A stretch of 64,000 bases of DNA from UMGS172 sp045587185 (GCA_045587185.1 JAZNBS010000005.1:1-64000); one strand, 5' to 3'. Shown: positions 25,539 through 34,279, numbered from the stretch's first letter. Notes: generated by a model not told the origin, from the sequence alone. A program made the numbers and translations.

Positions 25539-26806
25539 TGAGTGCAAGACAGGTTGCTGTCAAAGTCATTTCAGAGATAGAGCGTGACAAAAGTTACTCA
25601 AATATAGCATCCGATAAAGCCATAAGAGATGCACAACTTTCCAAAGCCGATTCCTCATTGGCAAGTATGTTGATATATGGTGTATTACAACGAAAAGTCA
25701 CCTTGGACTATGTTTTGTCAAAAGCATCAGGAAAAAACTTTAAGAAAACTCATCCGTTTGTTTTATCGGTGTTGCGTGTTGCGGTGTATCAGTTGTTGTT
25801 TATGGATAAAATTCCACCGTCGGCCGCTGTAAACGAAGCGGTAAAGATGGTTAAAGCATCCGCGCAACGCTTTGCGCAAGGCTTTGTAAATGCCGTTTTG
25901 AGAAAGATAAATACCAATAAGAAATCAATTATCAGAAATATTGAGTGCGCTGAGGATATTTCAATTAAATATTCCTGTACAGACGAGTTTGCAAACAGCC
26001 TTATTGCCGATTACGGTAGAGATGTTGCCGAAGGTTTTTTGAAGGCCACGCTTAAATCCCCAAAACTTTATTGCCGTGTTAATAATTTTGCTGTGAAAGA
26101 CGGGCTTTTTGACCGATTGGCTGATAAGGGAATTACCGTCTCTCTTATTGATATTGACGGTGCTTTTTGGATGCAGGGCGCTGGTAATGTTGAAAATCTC
26201 CCTGAATTTAAAAGCGGTGAGTTTTTTGTGCAGGATTTGGCATCCCAAATGGCAATTTCCAATTTAGGTATAAATAAGGGAGATTCGGTGCTTGATGTTT
26301 GTGCCGCACCCGGCGGTAAAAGTTTTACTGCGGCACAGTTTGCGGGCGAAAACGGCAAAATTTTATCATTAGACCTTTACGAGAATAGGACGGGGCTTAT
26401 TAAAAACGGTGCTATACGTTTGAAGATAGATAATCTTGAATCAATGCAGAACGATGCTACTGTTTTTAATTCAAAACTTGGGCAGTTTGACTGTGTCGTT
26501 TGTGATGTGCCGTGTTCAGGTTTTGGGGTTATCCGCCGCAAGCCTGAGATTAAATATAAAAGTCTAGAGGAATTTTCAGAACTGCCCAAAATCCAGTTGA
26601 AAATTCTTGAAACGTCGGTCGGATATTTAAAGCAAAGCGGAAAACTTATGTATTCGACCTGTACTGTTCGCCATGCCGAAAACCGTGATGTTGTTCATAG
26701 GTTTCTTGAAAAACACGGTGATTTTGAAATTGTGTCTGAGAGAACCTTAATGCCACAGATTGACGGCAGTGACGGATTCTATTTCTGCTTTTTGATGAGG
26801 AAATAA
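25538..26806 (+). CDS. rsmB: 16S rRNA (cytosine-967 C5) methyltransferase
   Basis: 422 residues. N-terminal NusB-like RNA-binding domain (about 1-140), then a Rossmann methyltransferase domain with the SAM motif VLDVCAAPGGKSFTAAQ and the two cysteine motifs DVPCSGFG and YSTCT used in catalysis. The start ATG overlaps the fmt stop by one base; a GTG one codon upstream is also possible. Part of the def-fmt-rsmB-rlmN run. Confidence 0.95.
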   Translation: MSARQVAVKVISEIERDKSYSNIASDKAIRDAQLSKADSSLASMLIYGVLQRKVTLDYVLSKASGKNFKKTHPFVLSVLRVAVYQLLFMDKIPPSAAVNEAVKMVKASAQRFAQGFVNAVLRKINTNKKSIIRNIECAEDISIKYSCTDEFANSLIADYGRDVAEGFLKATLKSPKLYCRVNNFAVKDGLFDRLADKGITVSLIDIDGAFWMQGAGNVENLPEFKSGEFFVQDLASQMAISNLGINKGDSVLDVCAAPGGKSFTAAQFAGENGKILSLDLYENRTGLIKNGAIRLKIDNLESMQNDATVFNSKLGQFDCVVCDVPCSGFGVIRRKPEIKYKSLEEFSELPKIQLKILETSVGYLKQSGKLMYSTCTVRHAENRDVVHRFLEKHGDFEIVSERTLMPQIDGSDGFYFCFLMRK

Positions 26807-27841
26807 ATGGATAAAATTGATATAAAATCTATGTATATTGAGGAACTTGAGGTACTTATGAAAGAAATGGGTGAACCAAGGTTCCGCGCAGGCCAAATTT
26901 TTGATTGGTTACAGCAAGGTGTTGAGAATTTTGATGAAATGACTAACATTCCGTCGAAGTTACGCGTTAAATTGCAAGAATGTTACTATATTGTAACCGC
27001 AAATATCAAAAAAAGACTTGAATCTAACATAGATGATACTGTAAAATATTTATATGAACTTCATGATGGCGAATTAGTCGAATCCGTGCTTATGAAATAT
27101 AATCACGGATACTCGGTGTGTGTATCGACACAGGTCGGTTGCCGAATGGGGTGCAGTTTTTGTGCTTCGGGGCTTAACGGTTTAAAAAGAAACCTAACCG
27201 CATCAGAAATTCTTTCTCAGATAACCAAGGCTCAAAAGGATAACGGCATTCGAATTTCAAATGTTGTCCTTATGGGAATGGGTGAGCCAATGGATAATCT
27301 CCAGAACGTGATAAGATTTTTGAAACTTGTTTCTCACGAAAAGGGTCTTAACATCGGTCTTCGGCATATTTCTGTCTCAACATCAGGCGTTGTTGAGGGA
27401 ATATACCGACTTATGGATGAGAATTTTCCAATTACACTGTCAATTTCGCTTCATGCACCGAATGACAGTATCCGTGATTCGATGATGAAGGTCAATAAAC
27501 GTTGGAACATTGCAACGCTTATAAAGGCTTGTAAGGATTATATCAAGGTCACGGGTCGCAGAATATCGTTTGAATATGCCGTTGTTGACGGTGTAAACAA
27601 CAGCGATGACAACGCTCGGGAATTGGCTGGACTTTTGAAAGGAATGCTTTGTCACGTTAATCTCATACCGGTCAATCCTGTTAAGGAAAACACTTATAAA
27701 AAGCCTGACCGTAAGAAAATTGAGCATTTTTGCAAGTTGCTCAATGACCTTGGCATCAACACAACGGTAAGAAGAACCTTGGGTTCGGATATTGATGCTT
27801 CTTGCGGACAACTCAGAGGCAAGGCTTTGGAAGAATCGTAA
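26807..27841 (+). CDS. rlmN: 23S rRNA (adenine-2503 C2) methyltransferase
   Basis: 344-residue radical SAM enzyme. The iron-sulfur motif is GCRMGCSFC (CxxxCxxC), preceded by SVCVSTQVG; the C-terminal catalytic cysteine is in DASCGQLRG and the second one in the usual late position. The start codon directly follows the rsmB stop. It methylates A2503 of 23S rRNA and, in some bacteria, tRNA. Confidence 0.96.
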   Translation: MDKIDIKSMYIEELEVLMKEMGEPRFRAGQIFDWLQQGVENFDEMTNIPSKLRVKLQECYYIVTANIKKRLESNIDDTVKYLYELHDGELVESVLMKYNHGYSVCVSTQVGCRMGCSFCASGLNGLKRNLTASEILSQITKAQKDNGIRISNVVLMGMGEPMDNLQNVIRFLKLVSHEKGLNIGLRHISVSTSGVVEGIYRLMDENFPITLSISLHAPNDSIRDSMMKVNKRWNIATLIKACKDYIKVTGRRISFEYAVVDGVNNSDDNARELAGLLKGMLCHVNLIPVNPVKENTYKKPDRKKIEHFCKLLNDLGINTTVRRTLGSDIDASCGQLRGKALEES

Positions 27842-27873
27842 GAGAATTAGTGTAATATAAGGGGGTGTGGAAA

Positions 27874-28602
27874 ATGAATATCGTAGGTTTTTCCGATAAA
27901 GGTCTTGTGCGGCCTTCCAATCAGGACGCTTTTATGGTAGGCACTATGGATGACGGCTCTTCGTGGGCGGTTGTTTGTGACGGTATGGGCGGTGCCAACG
28001 GTGGTAATGTTGCCAGCCGTCTTGCGGTCGATCATTTTTCCGCATCGCTAAAAGCGGGTTACCGTTCTGGTATGTCCGAGAGTTCTGTAAAAAATTTGCT
28101 TGAATCCGCTGTAAATGCTGCAAATATCCGTGTTTTTGATAAATCTAGGGAGAGTAAAGAATTCAACGGAATGGGAACGACTGTTGTTGCAGTTCTTATA
28201 ATTGGAAACACCGCATATTTTACCCATGCGGGTGATAGTCGAGCATATTCTTTGTCCGGCGGTGAACTTGTGCAGATAACACGCGATCATTCGATTGTTC
28301 AGTCAATGATTGAAAACGGCAAACTGACACCCGAGGAAGCACGTTTTCACCCAAGAAAAAACGTCATAACAAGGGCTTTGGGCGTTGAGGAATCAATTAT
28401 ACCCGAGTTCAATGTGTTTGATTTGAATGACGGTGACAAACTGTTGCTTTGTACCGACGGATTAAGCAACTATGTTTCATCTGATATTATTTTGTCGGTA
28501 TTAAGCGAGAAAAATGAAAACCAAGCAGAAGCGTTGGTTAACACTGCCAATAACAACGGCGGCGGAGATAATATTACTGCAGTCGTTATAGAGAATAAAT
28601 AA
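27874..28602 (+). CDS. prpC: PP2C-type protein phosphatase (PrpC)
   Basis: 242-residue Ser/Thr phosphatase partnered with the kinase immediately downstream. Metal-binding aspartates appear in SNQDAF, VVCDGMGGANGG, FTHAGDSRAYSL and NGGGDNITAVV; the catalytic arginine region is GLVRPSNQD. ATG 27874 is favoured over the GTG at 27865, because the GGGGGTG tract that would bind the ribosome overlaps that GTG. Same place as prpC in the Bacillus block. Confidence 0.95.
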   Translation: MNIVGFSDKGLVRPSNQDAFMVGTMDDGSSWAVVCDGMGGANGGNVASRLAVDHFSASLKAGYRSGMSESSVKNLLESAVNAANIRVFDKSRESKEFNGMGTTVVAVLIIGNTAYFTHAGDSRAYSLSGGELVQITRDHSIVQSMIENGKLTPEEARFHPRKNVITRALGVEESIIPEFNVFDLNDGDKLLLCTDGLSNYVSSDIILSVLSEKNENQAEALVNTANNNGGGDNITAVVIENK

Positions 28603-28631
28603 CTTACTATTTAGGATTGGAAGTTTGATTT

Positions 28632-30719
28632 ATGGACAAATTTGTCGGAAAAAGACTTGACGGAAGGTATGAGATACGCGAGATAATCGGCGTTGGCGGT
28701 ATGGCAGTCGTCTATAAGGCATATGACTGCATTGAGGACCGTATTGTTGCTGTCAAAATCCTCAAAGAGGAGTTTATCTCAAACGAGGAGTTTATCATCT
28801 GTTTTAAGAATGAATCCAAGGCTATTGCGGTACTTAATCATCCTAATATCGTAAAGGTTTATGATGTCAGTTTTGGTGATCTCATTCAGTATATTGTTAT
28901 GGAGTATGTTGACGGTATTACCTTAAAGCAGTATATTGAAAAATCTAATAATCTCCGTTGGAAAGATGCCGTTTATCTCACCATTCAGGTGCTACGCGCA
29001 TTACAGCACGCACACGATAAAGGTATTGTTCACCGTGATGTAAAACCTCAGAACATAATGCTTTTGGCTGACGGTACTATCAAAGTTACTGACTTTGGTA
29101 TTGCCCGCTTTGCACGAAGTGAGCATAAGACTATGACCGATAAGGCTATCGGTTCGGTTCACTATATCAGCCCTGAACAGGCAAGAGGTGAGGTTACCGA
29201 CGAAAAGGCAGATATTTACTCGGTCGGCGTTATGCTTTATGAAATGCTCACAGGCCGTTTGCCCTTTGAGGCTGACAGTGCCGTTTCGGTTGCGATTATG
29301 CAACTCCAGCAGGACCCCGTTCTACCCCGAGATATTAATGATAGTATTCCCGTGGGTCTTGAGCAGATTACTATGCACGCAATGCAGAAGGATGTTATGA
29401 AAAGATACCGTTCTGCGGCCGAAATGCTCCGTGACCTTGAGGAGTTCAGAAGAAGTCCCGATATGGTGTTTGAATACACCTATTTTGTTGATAATGAGCC
29501 GACCCGTTTTGTTGACGCTGTTACCGATACCGACATAACTGGCGGTGTTTCGTTAACCAATGTTGATGTTGAACAGAAAAAGAACGGTTATGATGACGAT
29601 GATGACTATGATGACGATGATGAGAAATCACCCGTCATTCCGATTTTGACAGGTGTTGCCATTGCCTTTATTATCGCGGCTATCGTTGTCGGTATTATAA
29701 TTTTTAAAATGTTTACCAAAGACACAAGCGAAAGTATTGTTGTTCCCAATTTTGTCGGTAAGACTGTTCAGCAACTCGAGGAAGAGTATCCTGAGTTCAA
29801 GTTTAAGGTTGAACTGCGAGACAGTGCCGAATATGATGCAGGTACCGTTATGCAACAGGATAAAAAAGAGGGCAGAACTATTAAAAAAACACAGGTTATT
29901 ACCATTATTGTCAGCCGTGGAACCGAACTTGTTGAGATACCAAGGCTTTATAATCTCGGTATAACCGATGCACAGTTGCAACTGAAACTGAAAGGCTTGA
30001 AGTGGAATTTCATCAAAAAGCACGACAGTACAGTTGCTGAAAATCTTGTTATTTCAACTAATCCGAGTGAGGGTGGCAAGGTTAAGTATGGCACCGTTAT
30101 CGATGTTTATATCAGTATGGGTCCCGAAGTTAAGTATGTTGATAACGTCGATTGCGTCAACTTTATGCTTGACGATGCTAAGAGAAAGATTGAAGCCGCA
30201 GGACTGACGGTTGGAAATATTACCTATGAAGACGGCGGTAAAAAAGCAGGCATCGTTTTGAGGCAGTCTCCTGACCCTGCGACTAGTTACAGTGTACCTG
30301 CAGGTTCTAAGGTTGACCTTGTTGTCAGCACAGGTATGACCAGTTATTCTTACACTTTGACGGTTGATGATATGCCTGTGAATTTTGCAGAAAACGTTTC
30401 TGCAACCTTTGTTGCGTGGAACGGTAACAATAAGATAGGTGAACTTTCGGTCAGAAAAATCAATGAGTATGACAATAAGTGGACCGTCAATATTTCAAAA
30501 CTGACCGATAGTCAAACAACCGTCGTTATTGAGATTGAGTTTACCGACGGTACTAAAAAAGGCCAAAAAATTGATGCTTTGACCTATACTGTTGATTTGG
30601 TTAAAAAGACCGCGACCGTCAAAGAGAACAGTGAACTCAGCGGATATCTCTCTGTACCCAATTCATCTACCGAATCGACAACATCGAGCACAGTCTCAAC
30701 CACCGAACCTACAGAATAA
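28632..30719 (+). CDS. prkC: PASTA-domain Ser/Thr kinase (PrkC)
   Basis: 695 residues. Kinase domain (about 9-275) with glycine loop GVGGMAVVYKAYD, K42, HRDVKPQN (D136) and DFG (D154). Then an Asp-rich juxtamembrane stretch (about 316-333), one transmembrane helix (334-358), and three extracellular PASTA repeats (about 369-435, 436-504, 505-575) that bind muropeptides in relatives. A further 120-residue extracellular region follows, not PASTA-like and unrecognised, ending in a Ser/Thr-rich tail. In Bacillus, PrkC senses peptidoglycan fragments and promotes spore germination. It lies 30 bases after prpC. Confidence 0.95.
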   Translation: MDKFVGKRLDGRYEIREIIGVGGMAVVYKAYDCIEDRIVAVKILKEEFISNEEFIICFKNESKAIAVLNHPNIVKVYDVSFGDLIQYIVMEYVDGITLKQYIEKSNNLRWKDAVYLTIQVLRALQHAHDKGIVHRDVKPQNIMLLADGTIKVTDFGIARFARSEHKTMTDKAIGSVHYISPEQARGEVTDEKADIYSVGVMLYEMLTGRLPFEADSAVSVAIMQLQQDPVLPRDINDSIPVGLEQITMHAMQKDVMKRYRSAAEMLRDLEEFRRSPDMVFEYTYFVDNEPTRFVDAVTDTDITGGVSLTNVDVEQKKNGYDDDDDYDDDDEKSPVIPILTGVAIAFIIAAIVVGIIIFKMFTKDTSESIVVPNFVGKTVQQLEEEYPEFKFKVELRDSAEYDAGTVMQQDKKEGRTIKKTQVITIIVSRGTELVEIPRLYNLGITDAQLQLKLKGLKWNFIKKHDSTVAENLVISTNPSEGGKVKYGTVIDVYISMGPEVKYVDNVDCVNFMLDDAKRKIEAAGLTVGNITYEDGGKKAGIVLRQSPDPATSYSVPAGSKVDLVVSTGMTSYSYTLTVDDMPVNFAENVSATFVAWNGNNKIGELSVRKINEYDNKWTVNISKLTDSQTTVVIEIEFTDGTKKGQKIDALTYTVDLVKKTATVKENSELSGYLSVPNSSTESTTSSTVSTTEPTE

Positions 30720-30729
30720 GGGTGTTTTT

Positions 30730-31629
30730 ATGAGCTTAAACGAAACAAAGCTCGAGGGTGTTATAATCAAATCTATTGCCGGCTTCTGCTATGTGGAGGC
30801 CGGCGATACGGTATATGAGTGCAAACCTCGTGGCTCTTTTAGAAAACACGGAATATCTCCTTCGGCGGGCGATAGGGTTATTATTTCTCTTAACGGTAAA
30901 AAGGGTGTTGTTGAAACCGTCCTTGAGCGTAAGAATTTTCTTGTTCGTCCTCCGCTTGCCAATCTTGATAAACTGTTTATTGTTTCATCCTGTACAGTGC
31001 CTGCTGTAAATCCACTGCTTATCGACCGTATGACGGCGATATGCGAACACATTGGCGTTGAGCCTATTATTGTTTTTAATAAAGCCGACCTTGGAGATTT
31101 TGGACAACTTCCTGAAACCTATCGAAAAGCAGGGTATAAGACCTTTGTTGTTTCGGCTAAGTCGGGCGCAGGTGCCGTAGAAATTAAAAGTGAACTTTCG
31201 GGATGTATATCTGCTTTTTGCGGAAATTCGGGGGTCGGAAAATCAAGCCTTCTCAACTGTTTGCTTGACGGTGTGAGCCTTTCAACAGGTGAAGTCAGTG
31301 AAAAACTCGGCCGTGGAAAGCACACCACAAAAACGGTTGAACTTTTCAAGGTGCTTGGCGGTTATGTTGCCGATACACCGGGTTTCTCCACTTTAGAGTT
31401 AACCGATTTTATGCTTAATGATAAAGATGAACTTAAATTCTGTTTCCCTGAATTTTCAGAACATTTCGGTAAATGCCGATTTAATTCTTGTACCCATGTG
31501 AACGAGCCTGATTGCTCGGTCATAAATGCGGTTAAAGAAAATATTATAGCAAAATCAAGGCACGAAAGTTATATATCAATGTTTGATGACCTCAAAAAAA
31601 TTAAATCGTGGGAGATTTTGAAAAAGTGA
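30730..31629 (+). CDS. rsgA: Ribosome small-subunit-dependent GTPase RsgA
   Basis: 299-residue circularly permuted GTPase for 30S ribosome maturation. OB-fold N-terminus, then NKADL (G4) before GNSGVGKSSLLN (G1) and DTPGFSTLEL (G3), and a C-terminal zinc site with cysteine and histidine in CFPEFSEHFGKC and CTH. ATG 30730 gives the normal length; the frame runs 46 codons further upstream inside prkC, without a ribosome binding site. GTGA overlap with thiN; the rpe gene usually between them is missing. Confidence 0.95.
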   Translation: MSLNETKLEGVIIKSIAGFCYVEAGDTVYECKPRGSFRKHGISPSAGDRVIISLNGKKGVVETVLERKNFLVRPPLANLDKLFIVSSCTVPAVNPLLIDRMTAICEHIGVEPIIVFNKADLGDFGQLPETYRKAGYKTFVVSAKSGAGAVEIKSELSGCISAFCGNSGVGKSSLLNCLLDGVSLSTGEVSEKLGRGKHTTKTVELFKVLGGYVADTPGFSTLELTDFMLNDKDELKFCFPEFSEHFGKCRFNSCTHVNEPDCSVINAVKENIIAKSRHESYISMFDDLKKIKSWEILKK

Positions 31630-32255
31630 AGAACAGGTGTGTTATTGTTGCGGGCGGTGACTGTATTGTTAAATCGTTTTCAAAATTCACAAATGATGAT
31701 TATATCATTGCCGCAGACAGCGGTTTGAAATACTGTGTGGACTCTGGTGTTAAACCTGACCTTTTGGTCGGTGATTTTGATTCATATTTGGGTGAGTTGC
31801 CTCAGGATGTTGAAACGGTCAGACTTCCAACTCATAAGGACGATACTGACCTGTTATTTGCGGTTCGTTGTGCTTTAGAAAAGGGCTTTGTGAGTATTTT
31901 GATTTTAGGGGGTTACGGTTCAAGACCTGACCAAAATCTTGCAATGCTTCAGACATTAGCCTTTGTAAAAAACACTAACCCCGATGTTGAGATTAAGGCA
32001 GAATGTGTGGGATTTGATGTCTTTGCCGTGTGTAACGGCAGTATTGAATTTAAAAAGAACACTGACCGATATCTTTCGGTGTTTGCTTTTGAAAAAGCAA
32101 GCGGTGTTTCTGTTGTTGGTGCCGAATATGAGTTATGTGATGCCGAGATTGATGCTTTTTATCCCATTGGTGTCAGCAATATATCCGTTGAAGACACTAT
32201 AGTTTCGGTCAAAAACGGAACGCTTATCATAATGTGTGTTGACAAAAATATCTGA
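31626..32255 (+). CDS. thiN: Thiamine pyrophosphokinase
   Basis: 209 residues. Transfers pyrophosphate from ATP to thiamine. Family motifs: IAADSGLKYC, KPDLLVGDFDS, THKDDTDL and GGYGSRPDQNLAML. The GTG start at 31626 forms a 4-base overlap with the rsgA stop and has GGAG 11 bases upstream; a longer frame begins at GTG 31608. The conserved order rsgA-thiN-spoVM is kept. Confidence 0.93.
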   Translation: MKNRCVIVAGGDCIVKSFSKFTNDDYIIAADSGLKYCVDSGVKPDLLVGDFDSYLGELPQDVETVRLPTHKDDTDLLFAVRCALEKGFVSILILGGYGSRPDQNLAMLQTLAFVKNTNPDVEIKAECVGFDVFAVCNGSIEFKKNTDRYLSVFAFEKASGVSVVGAEYELCDAEIDAFYPIGVSNISVEDTIVSVKNGTLIIMCVDKNI

Positions 32256-32278
32256 ATGTAACCGCTTTCGGTTTCTTG

Positions 32279-32286
32279 CATATAAT
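32279..32286 (+). promoter_or_regulatory. Possible sporulation-type -10 element before spoVM
   Basis: CATATAAT fits the CATANNNT -10 pattern of mother-cell sigma factors (sigma E/K) and also contains TATAAT, but no vegetative -35 lies 17 bases upstream. It stands 30 bases before the 48-residue gene that leads into spoVM. In Bacillus, spoVM is sigma-E-dependent. Confidence 0.35.
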
Positions 32287-32315
32287 GGCATAGAAATACG
32301 AAGGCGGTGTTTTTT

Positions 32316-32462
32316 ATGCGTCACAGAAGGCACAGTGGTTTCGGAGCAACAACCCTCGCATTTGTTGCGGGACTCGTTGTATCATATTTTTGTTCATCGG
32401 CATTCATCATCGCTGTGCTTACGATTGCTTTACTCTGTCTTTGTGTTTTGTGCAGATTCTGA
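32316..32462 (+). CDS. 48-residue membrane peptide upstream of spoVM
   Basis: A short open frame missed by length filters: a basic N-terminus MRHRRHSGFG followed by about 34 hydrophobic residues in one or two membrane segments, with three cysteines near the C-terminus. AAGGCGG lies 8 bases before the ATG. No family is recognised. It stands between thiN and spoVM, 14 bases before the spoVM start, so the two are probably co-transcribed and it may act at the forespore membrane; that role is inference from position only. Confidence 0.6.
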   Translation: MRHRRHSGFGATTLAFVAGLVVSYFCSSAFIIAVLTIALLCLCVLCRF

Positions 32463-32476
32463 TAGGAGTGATTTTT

Positions 32477-32569
32477 TTGAAGATCGTCGTTATTAAAAGT
32501 CCTAAAGTTTTAAGCGGAATTTTAAGAATGATATTCAAGATAAAAAAGGATTCAAACGTTAATACATAA
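32477..32569 (+). CDS. spoVM: Stage V sporulation protein SpoVM
   Basis: 30 codons with a TTG start 6 bases after AGGAGTG. The peptide begins MKIVVIKSPKVLSGILRMIF and ends in a basic, polar tail, closely matching the amphipathic SpoVM helix of Bacillus (26 residues, with the same KxPK...GI.R spacing). SpoVM binds the positively curved forespore membrane and anchors SpoIVA, the base of the spore coat. The location after rsgA-thiN is exactly that in Bacillus. Too short and non-ATG, so automatic annotation is likely to miss it. Confidence 0.9.
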   Translation: MKIVVIKSPKVLSGILRMIFKIKKDSNVNT

Positions 32570-32585
32570 CACGGGTTATGAATAA

Positions 32586-32653
32586 CAAAGGGCAGGTGAT
32601 AGTGCACTTTTGAGGGATTATCCTGAAAACAGTGCTCTGAAACCTGCCTTTTG
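32586..32653 (+). ncRNA. Long interrupted hairpin after spoVM (terminator or structured RNA)
   Basis: Outer 12-bp stem CAAAGGGCAGGT / ACCTGCCTTTTG (one wobble), a symmetrical 6+6 internal loop, an inner stem GCACT / AGTGC, then UUU/AAA and AGG/CCU pairs closing a small loop. It is longer and more elaborate than the other terminators in the window, and the T run after it is broken. It may simply end the spoVM transcript. Confidence 0.4.
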
Positions 32654-32713
32654 TTCTATTGCTGAGATTTTATGAATATATAGAAGTATAAACTTATTTT
32701 AGGAGAGAAAAAT

Positions 32714-34240
32714 ATGGAATTTAATAAAACCGAAAACAGCCTGTACTATTTAAAAAATATTCACGAAACATCGGTGGAACAGAGCGTTGATACCGAGTTT
32801 TCTCTGCCGGACTACTATCCTGAAATTTCAAAAATACTGAAATGCCTTGCAGATGTCAATGTTATGTCATCACAGTGCGGCGAAAACGGTGTGAACATCG
32901 GCGGTCAAGTGGCAATGACTGTGCTTTATACCGACCCTGAGGGCCAAATTAACAGTTTTTCGCATACATATCCTTTTTCGAAAAATATTGATTTTAAGGG
33001 TGCAGACGGCGCCTTTGCAGATGTTTTGGCAAATGTAAATTATCTTAATACCAAAGCAATGGGGCCAAGAAAGATAGAGATACACGGCTCGGTTGCGTTG
33101 GCAGTCACCGTAAATGGAGTTCAAGAAAAAATCGTAATATCTGAAATAGATTGTGACGACGTTTATGCAAAACGCAAGGGTCATACAGTTACAATGCCTT
33201 TACAAACAGTAAATAAAGGTGTTTTTCTTGAGGATGATATTGTTATTTCGCAGACCAAACCTTCAGTTGCGAAAATACTGAGAAGCAACGCTGTCGCCAA
33301 GATATCGGAATGTAAGGTTATAGGTGAAAAGATGGTTGTAAAGGGAGACGTTGAACTGGAAATTCTTTACTGCCCGCCACAAAACGGCAGACCTGTTTTG
33401 ATTAAGGAAGAACGCGGATTCTCTCAAATGGTGGAATGTTCTTATAAAGAAGCAGAGATTGGCTTTGATGCGTTTGCCACGGTTTGCGCATTTGAACTCA
33501 GACCCAAAACTTCTCTTGACGGTGAGGTTCGAAATATTGCTTTTGAGGCTAAAATCAACATTGATTTCCACCCATTTGTAACTAAGACGATTGAGTTTGT
33601 ATCGGACATTATATCCTGCCGATATAATGCTGATATCGGTCTTGAAGGTATAGTTGTTGAGGACTTACTTGACCGTTTTTCAGAAAATTTTGTCTGTAAA
33701 AAGAATATTGACTATTCCGGTGGAGTGTTGTCGGATATTTATGATGTGTGGTGCAAACCTTGTGTTGAGTTTGTTACCGCAGATGGGCAGGACATTTTAG
33801 TAAGAGGTAATGTCCTTGTTAATATACTAGGTTGCGACAGTGATTCTGAAACGGTGCTTATTGAACGTAATATTGAATTTGAACACCGACACAGTTGCCC
33901 GAAAATAGCAGAACTTGTGAGATGCAAACCGTCTGTTTTCGTAGCAGCGGTTAACACATCGCTCAATTCTGATGCAACTCTTGATATTGCGGTAGAATTG
34001 AATATCAGCGCAACTGTTTTCAGTTGTGATAAGGTTGATGCTGTGACTATTATAAAAATAGGTGACGCACCAATACAAAAGGACAACGGAACGGCAGTCG
34101 TTCTGTATTTTGCCGAAGATGAAACCGTTTGGCAGGTCGCTAAAAAATACACAACATCGCCCGATGCACTTTGCAAAGTAAACAATATTGAAAGCGTGGA
34201 TACCGTTTGCAACAAAATGTTGCTTATTCCTATCGTGTAA
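32714..34240 (+). CDS. SPOCS/DUF3794 and LysM protein, SipL-like spore coat factor
   Basis: 508 residues with no signal peptide. Repeated DUF3794 (SPOCS) segments (for example EQSVDTEFSLPDYYPEISKIL near the start, then further copies to about 445) are followed by a C-terminal LysM motif: YFAEDETVWQVAKKYTTSPD and the NNIESVDTVCNKMLLIP end. This is the architecture and length of Clostridioides difficile SipL, which joins SpoIVA through its LysM domain during coat assembly. Being next to spoVM, another partner of SpoIVA, supports a coat role. Start ATG follows AGGAGAG. Naming it sipL would need an alignment. Confidence 0.82.
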   Translation: MEFNKTENSLYYLKNIHETSVEQSVDTEFSLPDYYPEISKILKCLADVNVMSSQCGENGVNIGGQVAMTVLYTDPEGQINSFSHTYPFSKNIDFKGADGAFADVLANVNYLNTKAMGPRKIEIHGSVALAVTVNGVQEKIVISEIDCDDVYAKRKGHTVTMPLQTVNKGVFLEDDIVISQTKPSVAKILRSNAVAKISECKVIGEKMVVKGDVELEILYCPPQNGRPVLIKEERGFSQMVECSYKEAEIGFDAFATVCAFELRPKTSLDGEVRNIAFEAKINIDFHPFVTKTIEFVSDIISCRYNADIGLEGIVVEDLLDRFSENFVCKKNIDYSGGVLSDIYDVWCKPCVEFVTADGQDILVRGNVLVNILGCDSDSETVLIERNIEFEHRHSCPKIAELVRCKPSVFVAAVNTSLNSDATLDIAVELNISATVFSCDKVDAVTIIKIGDAPIQKDNGTAVVLYFAEDETVWQVAKKYTTSPDALCKVNNIESVDTVCNKMLLIPIV

Positions 34241-34250
34241 AACCTAAGAA

Positions 34251-34279
34251 AAGGGATGACCCCCTTCGGGTCATCCCTT
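34251..34279 (-). terminator. Terminator of the aquaporin gene
   Basis: Stem AAGGGATGACCC / GGGTCATCCCTT with loop CCTTC. The T run (TTTTCTT) lies on the minus strand, so it serves the minus-strand aquaporin gene; it may also stop transcription from the SipL-like gene. Confidence 0.7.

Noticed and set aside
32236..32496. 86-codon frame spanning thiN end and the spoVM region
   Set aside because: Its product has no recognisable pattern and it overlaps the 48-residue and spoVM frames, which have ribosome binding sites and sensible sequences.
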